A stretch of 64,000 nt of DNA from the NCBI GenBank assembly GCA_015501595.1, contig JADNRX010000204.1:1-64000 (forward strand), written 5' to 3'. The translations under genes and the position numbers were made by a program. Below the pieces are notes generated by a model. It was not told the DNA's origin. It searched no databases and was given only the letters and a program-made list of their open reading frames with translations. Source of the DNA: Hymenopellis radicata (taxonomy: Eukaryota; Basidiomycota; Agaricomycetes; Agaricales; Physalacriaceae). This document shows positions 21,507 to 32,566 of the stretch, piece by piece. How positions within the stretch are numbered: position 1 is the first letter of the stretch; every line of letters starts with the position of its first letter.

Positions 21507-22453
21507 CCAAGTAGAACAATCCGAAAGTAGTTGCTTGATTCTCGGCTAAGTTTTCATAACAACTTTTTGTGTAAGTCGGCGCTTCAGCCTTGAAGAAGCA
21601 GTTGGTTCTGTCATCTTCAGGTAATGCTTTAGAGACCTCTTTGAGCGCTACAGGACTTGGTGCTACTTACTATATATTCTACGTAGCCGTAGCACTAGAA
21701 ACGAGTTTCAGAGAATGAGAAGGACTGATATGTATATGCTCACCTTTATGTGCGCCGAGTATTTAACAATACGGTACAGGAGGAATGCGATGAACAATAT
21801 GGTACAGGAGGAATGCGATGAGAAGGGACGAGCACATTCATAGTGGCCATGGTGATGCTGGGACACTGACAAGAATGAATTCCATTACATCTGAACTCTG
21901 AATGAGACAGACTGCGGAGCTTTCGCGACCTTCAGAAGGCTTCGTTTCGGGCGCGAATATATCGTCGCCGCCCCGTAGCGCTAGTCGGGCAAAAGCTGAT
22001 CAAGTGTGGCCACGTTCACATGTTACTTACCCTTAACGCTGCCGTATACACAGTACCAAGAGAAGAAGCTCCGATTCGTGAAGTCGCTATCCTTCGAGAG
22101 CAGCAGTATGAGGAAACACAAGCTCTAAAAAGGTATTTTCCCTGTTTTTCGTTTCCGCCGCATAGACATCGACGATTTCACTCGAGTATATAAGATATCC
22201 GGTACCATTTTGGTCTTCCCATAAGAAAAGAAGTTGCATGGCTTGGATGCGCGTGAAGAGTAACGACTTGAAGTTGACTTGGACGACAGTGCTGGAATTG
22301 CATTGCCGATAGATGAATGATGCGGCGGAAAGCGGCCCGGGCGAGTGATCCGATGATGGGCCCTGAAAATGACTTTTGACTTCAGCTCACTCGTACGCGC
22401 GACAAGACAATATTGGAGCCAAGGTAAATGTCCTCTAGTAGCTCGTCGTCGTC
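21507..22453. other. Intergenic with a 28 bp tandem duplication
   Basis: No gene seen. Two adjacent copies of a 28 bp unit start GGTACAGGAGG at 21773 and 21801. The remainder is the 5' flank of the F-box gene at 22454. Confidence 0.5.
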
Positions 22454-23844
22454 TTGGAACTGATTATTCACCCGTCGGCAGTTATGCCACTGGAAACCCT
22501 TAACATTGCTTCAATGCAGCACGCCGTTCGACAGCTGCCCATCGATATCATTGAGGAAATCATCAGCCATGACTCCCGTCATCTCCCCACTTTGAAAGCA
22601 TGTTCTTTATGCTGCAGTGCATGGGTTTATCCAAGCCGCCGGCATCTGTTCGCCTCACTTCGACTGCGTACAGATAGAAATCAGACAAACTTGTATCAGC
22701 GGGATCCCGTGCAATATTGGGTAGATCTGCCCCATTGCATGCTACCATATGTCAGGTGGCTATCCATAGAGTTGCGCGGCTTCTGGTTCACTCACAGATG
22801 GAATCGGAACGAGATTGCGGCTCTTTTTGCGGACATCATCTCTAAATGCACACATACAGTGCGTCTGAGTGTATCATCGCTTCCGAGTGATGGCCATTCA
22901 AAGGTGCCGTCGCCGTTACTTCGTAATGCTGTTCTGGATCGTCTACGCAGCTCAGCTCTCCAGTCCGTCGATTTGGACTTGTCTCTTACACAGGAGGCGG
23001 ATATGGATTACATTCGCGCCATACCACCTTCAGTGCACCGTGTCTCTCTGCTCGAGTCCGACTATCCTCTACATGGTGCTAGTGTGGCGAAATTAGCGCC
23101 GTCGTCCCTCACAGTCACCGCTTACACCTCATTTGAATGGCTGCTTCACCCTGGTTGTCCCATCTCTTTTAGACGACTTGATGTCCTGCGGTTGAACCTC
23201 GCCCATTCCTTCGTCCAGACCGCCAGTTTTGCGGCCCTTTGTTCGCGTTTCGGAGATACCTTGACGACACTTGACCTAAGGTCCTTCGGTGCGTTAGCAA
23301 GTGCTCTCGCAGCTATTACTCACTCGATATTTACGTCGCAGCCTTCTCGATTGAGACAGATGACTTCGACGCCCTGAAAAACGGGCTTCTTCGCGCTCTG
23401 ACATCTCTGACGTTGGGTCGATTGTCGCTTCATAAATCATCTCTCGCTTCGTTCATCCAGAGGCTTGTGGCGTATATTTCAGATGTCCATAACCTTTGCC
23501 ATCTCACACTATTCTTCGCGTTCGAAAACCTCAGCTTTGATTACATCGAGACGGAATGGGTGGAACTGCATCAGTAGGTCTGTGATCACAGTATAAATGT
23601 CAGAGTCGGAGTCTGGGAATCGTTGAGCACGGAATGGGTGGAACTGCAGCGGTATGTCTGTTATCACAGTATAAGTGTCAGAGCCGGACGCTGGGAATTG
23701 TTGAGCGCGCTCACCTCTGAACGTAGATGTCTTCAAGACTCTATCTTGGAGGGATTAGCTTACCAGAGCTGGTTCCTTGGCTTCGCGAACATCCTTCACG
23801 GTCGTCACTTGGCTGAGCTAGTCGGTCGTAGATTATGTTTGTGA
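22454..23844 (+). pseudogene. F-box/LRR-like gene with a frame break and a 78 bp tandem duplication
   Basis: It begins MELIIHPSAVMPLETLN (a second Met at 22484 is possible). An F-box-like helix set follows: LPIDIIEEIISHDSRHLPTL, then CSLCCSAWVYPSRRHLF. Next come LRR-like leucine repeats (SSALQSVDLDLSLTQ, LDVLRLNLAHSF, DTLTTLDLRSFGAL). Around 23340 the frame must shift to continue as SIETDDFDALKNGLLRAL. A 78 bp unit is then present twice in tandem from 23551 and 23629; both encode TEWVEL.... The first unit ends in a TAG at 23575 where the second reads TAT (Tyr). From the second unit the frame runs to RRLCL-stop at 23842. Substrate-receptor role by family. Probably non-functional unless the lesions are sequence errors. 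Confidence 0.65.
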
Positions 23845-23988
23845 ATCAGCATCTATACTATTACTTCTTGATTACTTCTGCATAAACTCGTGTCGACAGC
23901 TGCCAGGCAGGCAATAAATAGGGGTGAGAAGAATTCCTTTTTCACTTCCGTGATCACAGCGCCGCGTCCTCTTTATTTTTCAACGTTC

Positions 23989-25996
23989 ATGGGCGTGTTG
24001 GGCTTGACGCCCTTTTTGCAAAAAACATGGTCAGTATCCCCTCTTTGCAGCGAAAATATGCTTGACGCGCTTTTCTTAGTCCTGAAGTCATTAAACTATT
24101 ACCAGAGCGTCTGAAGGGCCTTGCTGGGAGAAGAATTGTAATGTGCGCCGCAAAAGGTCTCGTGAATTCGCTTTTGACTCTAGTTGCAGCGACGGAACAT
24201 TAATAACTCAACGTCTTCACTTTGTGGCGCTACCACACCCTTACCGACACGTTCTGGGCTGGTATAGACTCGTTAAAGAACTCCAAGATTTTGACATAAA
24301 TGCTATATGCGTTTTCGATGGAAAGGAGCGTAATATCGCGAAGGCGAAAGAGGTGCGCGACGGAGAGGTCTGAATGCCCTTGTTAACGCTTTCCAGACTC
24401 TAAGGAGACAAGAGACCAGGAGGCTGACGACTGCACGAGAGATTATTGAAAATGATCGGCTAGAGCGGCTTAAAAATCTCGGAGGTGTCTTGCATAAATT
24501 TCGATCATTGGACGCGTCGGGGCGACATCGTGTCGTCGACATGATGCGCGAATCCGCCCTGAAGGACGAACCGCCGCCCTTTGTACTGTCAGATAATCTG
24601 TTTGCTCCTTCAGGTTGGCGCGCTTCCTTCACTGTGCGACTCTCGCTAATACACATCCAGACGTCGTCTTGCAGGATTATCCTCCTGTAGAGCACTCGGA
24701 GATTGATATTAGCCAGATCCAACCTGGTCCAATTGCGTCCTACTTATCGGTCGCACAATTTATGGACGAGGACATCAGACTACCAAAAGCTGACTCTTAT
24801 GAGGACTATTCACGAACAGACATAGAGCAATATGTACCACCATCAGTAAGCATTCTTATACAGCTTGTCAGGTCTTATGTGACGTTTTCATTTCCAGCCG
24901 AGGACCGTAACACTACCAATAACACCAACGCCACCACAAGACCAAGACATCGCTAATGCACTAATATCACTGTATCAAAGCTTCCGAGACAGCATTCCAA
25001 AGCTCATTTCGATCCCCGCTGCGCCTGTACCATCTACCTCTGATGATCCGGAAGTACGCACGGAATACATGATGAGCAAGGGCCAATATCAACTTGTTCT
25101 CGACGAGAATCGACTATGGGACCGTCTACGGGATGGATACCAGACTGTCGATACCGTCACCGAAGCTCTCCAGACTGTGTACGACAAAAGTTCGTGCATG
25201 TCTGATTCCTATGCCCGTCGCACGAATCCCCCCACCACGAAGACCTATGCAGAGTGTAGAGAAATCATCGAGGCTATGGGTATCCCATGTATCGAATCCG
25301 AAGGAGCGTACGAGGCAGAAGCTCTGGCGTCTTCTCTTGTCATTAACGGTCTGGCGGATTACGTTGCTAGTGAAGACACGGTACATCTGTTAACGGTCGT
25401 CGCACTGCAAATGTTCTAACTCGTGGTTTAGGATGTTGTTGTCTACGACGCGCCCCTGCTTCGTAACCTGACAAACAGGCAAGGCCCGCTCATGATTCTC
25501 TCTGGACCCGACATCCGTGAAGGCCTTCAACTCTCTCGCGCGGGCTTCGTAGACTTCGCTCTTCTTCTCGGTACGGACTTTTCGGAGCGCATCAAGAATG
25601 TCGGTCCCGCCCGAGCACTCAAGTTCATCAAGGAACACGGACGATCGAGGCTATTGTAGATAAAGAAACCAAGTATCCTCCCCGGACAAATTTGGACGCG
25701 TACTTGGAGGAGGTGACGGTCGCTCGAAATGTATTCCACACATTGCCGCCAGTCCCGCAGTCTGCTGTTGAGGCAACGGGCCAGAGGAACGAGGCTAAAG
25801 TACGCGAGATCATGGCAAAATATAATCTCGCGCGAGAGGTGGGATGGGATCATGGAACTGCCCTCTTGGGCAACTTTTTCGGCGACGATCCCAGCTCGGG
25901 GGCCCAGCCCGACATATCAACATACGGGTTGTATGTATAGAGCCATAATATACAAGCGGCTTCTGATTTTGCAGGCTACACCGCCGTCAGGTCTAG
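23989..25996 (+). pseudogene. XPG/FEN1-family nuclease gene with several frame breaks
   Basis: N-domain: MGVLGLTPFLQKTW, then after an intron (about 24017-24080) PEVIKLLPERLKGLAGRR and VIDGTLITQRLHF, the last Asp being the usual first metal ligand, then CVFDGKERNIAK with the second. I-domain: ECREIIEAMGIPCIESEGAY with AEAL, then DYVASED, then the LLGTDFSERIKNVGPARAL segment (metal ligand Asp plus the helix-hairpin-helix start). All expected acidic residues of this structure-specific nuclease superfamily are present. Breaks: an extra CG near 24355-24362 (KEV/RRRGLNALV), a missing base near 24615, and a missing A near 25643 (KEHG/TIEAIVDKE). A last intron near 25936-25980 gives the end LHRRQV. 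The family cleaves DNA flaps or bubbles. This is a divergent paralogue rather than canonical FEN1, since the spacing between the N and I domains is long. Confidence 0.75.
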
Positions 25997-26351
25997 ACGT
26001 CGCCGCGATCTAAGAGGGATGATCTCACGCTGTGCGAAGAGTGACATCCAAGTGACATCCAATGATGTCGCCTGGACATAAATTCATAAGAAATATTTCG
26101 ATCCATACCAGACTATGTTAGCTTGATATACCGCGTGCTGTGTCAGTCGGACATGAATTAATATCTCATTTGAATGTTCCCTGAGCAGACATCGAAAACA
26201 GGCTTGTTCCGGATACCAGGTATTACTCGAGATTGCACACATCACTACAAAAAGTGCAGGAAAAACAGATGACATTAATAGAGCTACTATCAAGAATACT
26301 ATTGACTACGGATGAGAGGTAAATTCAACGGGAAACGAGTGTCTGGTGCCG

Positions 26352-28185
26352 TTACTCCTCGCTGAGATTATCGGGCAAGGATGACAGGGACTGGTCGCCG
26401 TACGTCTCTGGGCCACAAGCCGAATCGTGATCGCTAACGAATACGATGTGCCGCCAACAGCAGCAATGATGCCCTCAGTAAGCTCGTAGATTCCAATGCT
26501 GGTGCCCGTCCACTTCTGATTTGCCGTATCCCACACACCAAAAGATTCTCCGAGCTGTGCATGGAGTCAATATCAGCCAAGACTCAAGAGAACAAGAAAA
26601 TTATCCTAACCTTGCCCTTCATTTGGTTGCGGGAGTGTGTGAGCAAGCCGCCGATGCGTAACTTGATCACGGGCATCGCACCTGTAGAGTCATCTAGAAT
26701 GGAGCGGGGGACACCTCGAGCCTTCATGATTTCCTTGAGTAATGGCAGTCAGAGAGAGAGTATCAAACAAGGAAACATAATGCTGACGACCGCTTTCTTG
26801 TTCGGCCGCTTTAGATACGCCCCCAACGACGAGTCAAGCAGTACCTCGCGACAAGCACCAACGACGATAAGCTAACTCGGAATTAGTAGCATGCCACAGG
26901 ACAGGAGAGTAAACGAACAATAAGCGATGATGAAATCTCAAACTTTTGGTCCGCGGGGTGAATGGCAGCCAGCGATGAGCGCATCGCGAGAACATGACCA
27001 CCGAGCCAAATAATGGCCTCGTGGGGTGCTCTCAACTGACGAGAATAAGTCGTGAATCATGAGCAGCAACAGAAAACGAACCGAGGCTACAATAAGTAGA
27101 GATCACCACGAGTCCTGACTCGAGTCGATTCGTGACTCATCCAGTGAGTACTCATGGGGGTCAAAGGCTGTTCATGACTCACACATGACTCGAGTCCCCC
27201 TGACTCACGAGTCGAGTCGAGTCGAGTATTTGACCCTGCGAGTCCAAGTTGATTCGCGAGTACTCTCCAGACTCATCTAGTATATTGCTGTAGTTAAACC
27301 TTATTTAAGCTATTTAGCAGGTATTTTCATTGATTCATGTGCTCATGCACGAGTCAACACGAGTCAGGACACAAGTCAGATATTAGCCTTAGGCTGTTCA
27401 TGACTCTTGCCTGACTCGAGTCCCCTGACTCACGAGTTGAGTCGAGTCGAGTATTTGACCCTGCGAGTCCGAGTTGATTCACGAGTACTCTCCAGACTCA
27501 TGCGACTCGTGGTGATCTCTAACAATAAGTAGCTCTTTCCGTTCCTCCGCTCTGAGGCCAAGCTTATTGGCAACGCCCATCGCACACGTTGTGAAACGGT
27601 TGATAGCTGCAGCCTCGGCGGGGTCCGTGGGTGGAGGTGGACCTCCAAAGAGTTCGCCCTGTATACGGCGGTGATATGCCCAAGCTTTGTTGCGCTGGTT
27701 TTCCGGGGCCTCAAGCATGGCCAAGAGCTCCTTGTGCTGGTTGGACTGCTCAGGCCATTAGAAATTGGATAGTCGAAACCTTTGTGATAACGCACCACTT
27801 CAGCCTCGAGGTCGGTCTCCGTGGAGGACTCATTAGGGTCCGCGAGGCAGAATTTGAGACCCCTATACCCTGGATCCTTGAACATGTAGTCAAGCACAGT
27901 GGCAAGTTCCCCATGAGAAAGGATATCGTCCGTTCCAATTGTGTGCTAGAACTGGTAAGCTATATGTGCAAGTCCGAATGTGGAACATACCCAAGGACAC
28001 AAGGAGAAGATGTCCTGAAGATGGACATTTGTGCTCTTTACTTCCTCTAGCAGAGGCCGAATGCCTTCGGTGACCGCCTCCTACAGGCCAGCTGTAACCG
28101 CAATCGTTGGAGATCCTTCGGGTTTGACCATGGTTTGTGTGCCATACGCGCCAGAAGGTGCCAATCCGTACGTTGGTGAAGACAT
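26352..28185 (-). pseudogene. Hypothetical conserved gene disrupted by a hAT-type MITE
   Basis: Spliced minus-strand gene starting MSSPTYGLAPSGAYGTQTMV at 28185. After AVTAGL there is an in-frame TAG (about 28083) where a CAG would continue into EAVTEGIRPLLEEVKST. Later exons read HTIGTDDILSHGELATVLDY, then HKELLAMLEAPENQRNKAWA and AMGVANKLGLRAEERKELL. At that point a 425 bp element sits on the splice donor (27097-27521). Beyond it the gene resumes with LRAPHEAIIWLGGHVLAMRS, IVVGACREVLLDSSLGAYLK, RGVPRSILDDSTGAMP and GVWDTANQKWTGTSIGIYEL. Close to the end a one-base shift near 26455 allows YGDQSLSSLPDNLSEE-stop at 26352. I recognise no domain. With a stop, an insertion and a shift it is likely dead. 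Confidence 0.55.
27097..27521. mobile_element. 425 bp hAT-type MITE
   Basis: Terminal inverted repeat TAGAGATCACCACGAGTC at the left end and its exact complement at the right end. It is flanked by a perfect 8 bp target duplication ACAATAAG at 27089-27096 and 27522-27529. An 8 bp duplication with a YAGAG-like tip is characteristic of the hAT superfamily (family knowledge). The interior is full of GACTCGAGTC palindromes and contains two copies, about 226 bp apart, of a long segment starting GGCTGTTCATGACTC. No coding capacity. Confidence 0.88.
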
Positions 28186-29248
28186 GGTTGGAGATTAAGC
28201 CAGAAACGGCCTGCGAGCAGTTAAAAGGCCAAGTGGTAGACGACATGAGATTGAGGAAGGAAGCAACATCCAAATAATATCATTTCCCCGTCGTTCCGAT
28301 GATGCCGGAACACCGGATCGACGTTTCGCTCTGGATGTCGAAGCAGCCCGATTAAGACAACGAAGCTTTATTCCTACTCTACAGTCTACAATCATCGCGA
28401 TCTAATATCCTCGCTACCCCCAAGAATTTTGGTGGTGTAGTGGGTGACTTCCCAGTTTGAATAAGCACATGGAGCCGTCAAGCCGCGTCAGGGTAGGAAA
28501 ACAAAGTGGAGCGAAGGGTGCATTTCAGATTCTGAGTCTGGAGGGAGGGGGTACCCCGCTTCCAGACTCCAAACTATCAAAAAGATACCTGCCAGACACC
28601 GTTGCCAGGGTCCTATCGTCCCGTATGCATACCTTCAAGTGTATACGACACGCTTTGCTGCCTCTGGCAAGCCGGAAAGTGGTCATGTCTCGTTTACGAC
28701 TCGTTACATGTCCCATTCGATATCGATGTTCAGGATCCAACTTCAGCGCAATACCTCGCCGAAGTGCATACTTGCCTTACGGAGACATGAGCGGCAACGA
28801 CTCCGAGGCAAGTTGGAATTTATCTAACTCTCCAAAATGACTCTGGTGTTATGGTTTTGATACTGAAGTAGAAAACAAGCGGAGTTCGAATGCAACTCGG
28901 TTTATTGTGCGGTTTATCTGGCATAAACGTTATGAGAAGTCACTGCATTAGCGTGGCTGTGAGTGGGAGATGACAAGTCCAGGTTTAGTTTCAATCATAA
29001 TGCTTGTGGACGTAGTAATGTAGTATGTCGTATTCTCGCTCGGGGTCCGACGGTTTCGACTTCAACCGTCATTGACCAGCCGTCATGCATCAGTCATGTA
29101 TAGCGACATTTGATTCTGTTAAGTATCATGCGCGCCTGTTGAAACGTTGAATGCCGGGACTTCTCACGTTTCCACACGATCTCTTCATCAGGATAAATAC
29201 TTATGTTGTGGGGTGGCTTTACTCTCATCAACCCCCCTGTCCCCCAGC
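28186..29248. other. Intergenic, no gene supported
   Basis: 5' flanks of the disrupted hypothetical gene and of the CoA-transferase gene. Short frames exist on both strands, but none is conserved-looking or has clear splice partners. Confidence 0.4.
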
Positions 29249-31137
29249 ATGTATTCCGTGCCCGCTGCATCTCGTGTCGTCCTTGACAGCCTTCTGAACG
29301 ATGATAGGCTTTCTCTGCCTTCAGAGGTCGTTGCCTTTGCAAAGAATGTCGTTTACTCTGGTAGTGATCTGCCTTACCTCCGTGCGTATCTTTCTTTGAG
29401 TACTATGCCATTGAGAACCTGACTAGTCTTCGCACACTAGCCGTACCCTTCAAGTTTACTGAGGCAATTGCTGCTCTCAAGGGACTCGAAGCTGGTTTCG
29501 CTGCAGCTTTAGCGGACCGACGCTTTGGACCCTCTGTACGCGCTGGCAAGGTGGAGATCAATACAGATCACGCGGCGCTATTTGTGTTTTCAGCATTTAT
29601 AGTGACTGTGAATGGCAAGCCAGCCTTGTCACAGTTCGTCCCAAAGATGAGAGACTGGGATATTCACGACAGTCTAAAGCATCGGTAGTGAGTCCAATCT
29701 TTAACTTTTCCTTTCGTCAATTCACGCTAGTCCCAGTCGGCAGATGGCCACCAACGTCTATCGGACTAAAGATGGTCGTTATTTCCATCTTCATGGGAGC
29801 TTGAACGCGGGTCCGACGCAGAAGATGGTTGGTGTAGATCCGACGCGTATTGATATCACCGACGAAGCAGAGATTCAAGCCATATACGGTAAGGCTGTCG
29901 CACAGTTCGACGCGGAAACAATCCAAACTCTCGCCAATGAGACTCATCGCCAAGCTGGCGTCATCTGCTACAAGGATGAAGGTAATGAAAGCGTAATGCA
30001 TCTCCAGCCGTATCTAAACTCTCGTATAGAACTCGAGAACGTCGAGCAAGCCCAAGCCATTAGGAATTGCCCAATCTACGAACTCTATCAGCCGGATAGT
30101 CCGACGGAACCGTGTCCGTGGCCCGCAGCAACGTCCAACAAATGCCTTTCTGGCATCAAGGTGCTCGAATTCACCCGCATCATCGCTGGCCCCGCAATTG
30201 GACGTTCGTTGGCGGAAAATGGCGCCACTGTTCTTCGGATTACATCTCCGAACAACCCCGACTTTCATTCGCTACACGCGGACTTGTCATGCGGGAAGCT
30301 CAATGCCTTCCTGGATCTCAAAACCGAGGCAGGCAAGGCCCGTTGTCGCGAGCTCATCGCTGACGCCGACGTAATCATTGACGGGTGAGATAGTGCCTAC
30401 AACGAGGCGCGTTCTAAACTTACCACGAGGTATTTAGATATCGTCCTGGCTGTTTGGAACGTCTAGGCTTCGGGAAAGACGCTGTCGACGCCATGGTTTC
30501 TCATCGCAAAAACCGAGGCATCGTTTACGTCCGGGAGAACACGTATGGGTTCCATGGACCATGGAAGCACCGCTCGGGCTGGCAGCAGATCGCGGATTGC
30601 TTCACGGGCGTGTCGTGGACGTTCGGGCGGAAGCTGGGCCTGGACGAGCCTGTGGTGCCCATCTTCCCCAACGCAGACTTTGGCACGGGCGCTATCGGGA
30701 ATATCGCTGTCATGCACGCTTTGTATTTGCGGTCTATCCAGGTGAGTGGCGGTTTTAACACGGGAGCAGCGGTATTCATAGATTCTATTACTACACAGGG
30801 CGGGTCATATGGCGTGGATGTCTCACTCTCGTACTACGACAATTGGCTTATGACCCTGGGCTTGTACCCAGAGGAAGTGTGGCAGGCGATCCGGCCTGAC
30901 GTTCAGATACGCCACGACTGGGACATGCTGATGATGTTGAAAGCTATCCTGCCGAAGATGACCAAGGCTCGGCCAGATGTGTTCGCCAACGCCGATTTTT
31001 GGCAGTTGATTGAGGCACCGAGCTATGGTGGTGTGGTCAGGGTGCCAAAGGCAGTCATCCGGTATGGTGGTGGACTCGAGGTGGGTTATGAACGACCTCC
31101 AACGCAAAATGGGGAGGATCCGGCAGAGTGGCCGTAG
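29249..31137 (+). CDS. Family III CoA-transferase (CaiB/BaiF type)
   Basis: Complete multi-exon gene. Start MYSVPAASRVVLDSLLND at 29249; introns near 29381-29439, 29689-29733, 30387-30431 and 30741-30798; stop at 31135-31137. The first about 300 residues include KFTEAIAALKGLEAGFAAAL and ALFVFSAFIVTVNGK. The core reads LSGIKVLEFTRIIAGPAIGR, SLAENGATVLRI and KCLSG-type segments, then LNAFLDLKTEAGKARCRELI with DADVIIDGYRPG, the classic strand-and-loop signature of family III CoA-transferases/alpha-methylacyl-CoA racemases (e.g. VLDL..AGP, DV.i...RPG). Such enzymes move CoA between carboxylic acids as interlocked dimers. The specific acid cannot be told from sequence. The position after ADLSCGKLN corresponds to the family's N.G..S.. 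nucleophile region, but I cannot place the catalytic Asp with certainty. All introns splice in phase, so the gene looks functional. Confidence 0.85.
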
Positions 31138-31502
31138 ATAAATTAGTTTGGGCAGATAAATTCATTGAGACTTGAAACTTCTTGTTATGACCGTCGGGGT
31201 AGCGTGGCGCAGTTGACGGAACGTGCTTTTCATTACTCTTGGTGCACCAGGACAATGTAATCTCCATATATTTTGTACGTCGTCTCAACTACGGCTGATA
31301 AGGACAGTTATTCACATACAAACTAAGAAATAGCAGTCAAAAAAATAGAACCTAAGTTGCCGGCCGGTCAATAAGAAGCGTGAAGCTGCCGGCTAATGCC
31401 GGCATTTCACGAACTCACCTCCATTCACGTTCTGTCACATACGTTCATTGCGACACGAAGGCACTGCCGTAGCTACGCCTCTGACAAGGGAGTTCTATCA
31501 AG
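31138..31502. other. Short spacer before SUS1
   Basis: Nothing recognised; small GCCGGC/AATGCCGGC inverted motifs near 31360-31405. Confidence 0.4.
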
Positions 31503-31912
31503 ATGCAGGCGGACGAGAACGAGATCTTGTTCCAGAAGATACTGCGGCGCATTGTCCAGACGGGCGAATGGGAGCGGTCGGTAGCTTTCCAGCTGAAATT
31601 GGCAATCTTAGCTCACCTTGAGGAATCTGCAGACTCAAGGCTACATTGGTAGCCGCGTTGGAAGAGAGTGGGTGGTCGGGGGAAATGCAGCAGAGCAGTC
31701 GGGCCTATGCCCAATCGCAGGCTGAAGATGTTCCAATCCACGTTTTGAGCGAGGAAATGTCTGGTAAAGCTCACAGTTAGTTTCCGGTTCACAAACTCTT
31801 TTGATTGCGATATTGATGTTATTCTGTAGAACTGCTGCCCCCTGATATCCGGGCGCGTATCAACACGATCTTGAGGGAATGCATTCAGAGGCATTATGAC
31901 GTTTTGCACTAG
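31503..31912 (+). CDS. SUS1: SUS1/ENY2 homologue (SAGA and TREX-2 subunit)
   Basis: A small three-exon gene of about 90 residues: exon 1 MQADENEILFQKILRRIVQT plus GEWER, exon 2 LKATLVAALEESGWSGEMQQ, exon 3 LLPPDIRARINTILREC to the stop at 31910-31912. The pattern (short amphipathic helices, xESGWxxE in helix 2-3, LxxELxPxxxxxVPxxV-like end) and length fit Sus1/ENY2, which works in the SAGA deubiquitinase module and in TREX-2-coupled mRNA export at the nuclear pore. Introns: about 31574-31629 (donor GTCGGT) and about 31770-31827. Multi-intron structure in such a tiny gene is usual for SUS1 in fungi (yeast SUS1 itself has two introns). Nothing in it looks damaged. Confidence 0.85.
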
Positions 31913-32566
31913 GCGTTCGCGTGTCTAGTGAGGTGTACGATATGTAAAATTTACAGCGCCAATGTAGTTGTACAGCTTCACTTTCAAGGCAGGCAATTCG
32001 CGTCCGCCACCCCAAAACTGTCAGAGATTCGGCCGAGGCTAAAACAAATTACAAGTGCTAGTGCTAACAAGTTCGAAAAGTTGGTTCTACGGCAAGGGCG
32101 ACGCGTAAAGTAGGCTAGTCCTCCGCCTGGACGCCTTGTACATCAATGATGAGTCGTGATGGCGACAACCTAGGACTCAGCAAAGCCCACAAGATGATGC
32201 GATAGACGCAGTATCATCGCTTTGCGCTGCCGCAAGTCTAATAGACAGTTATTCTCGGATACAGTATGCCTCCTGTTTGGAGAGGTACAGTACCGCGCGA
32301 GTGCGATGAGAGGCGGAGACAAATTTAATTTGCTAGTCAGCAACTTGACATGAGTTCCTGTCAACATTGTTCCCACGCGCAATCTCTTTCCTCTACGTCG
32401 TCGAGGACGACGAGTAATGTTTGTTGACGACCTCTGGCCTGTTCTCTACGGCTCATAAGGCGAGTTGGACGATACCGACAACGACGACGAGCACTAACCA
32501 AACATTTACAGACCCTGTTCTTTGATCATCATCACCCATTTCATTCAGTGATACCTCGTATACACA
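31913..32566. other. Intergenic, promoter side of the G-alpha gene
   Basis: No gene seen. The 100 bases before 32567 are pyrimidine/A-rich, as expected for a 5' UTR and promoter. Confidence 0.45.

Noticed and set aside
27160..27480. Regular GACTCGAGTC repeats resembling a CRISPR-like or satellite array
   Set aside because: They are internal palindromes of a TIR-bounded MITE with an 8 bp target duplication. Spacing is irregular and the organism is eukaryotic.
30463..30779. Minus-strand frames across the CoA-transferase
   Set aside because: The plus strand has continuous family motifs there.
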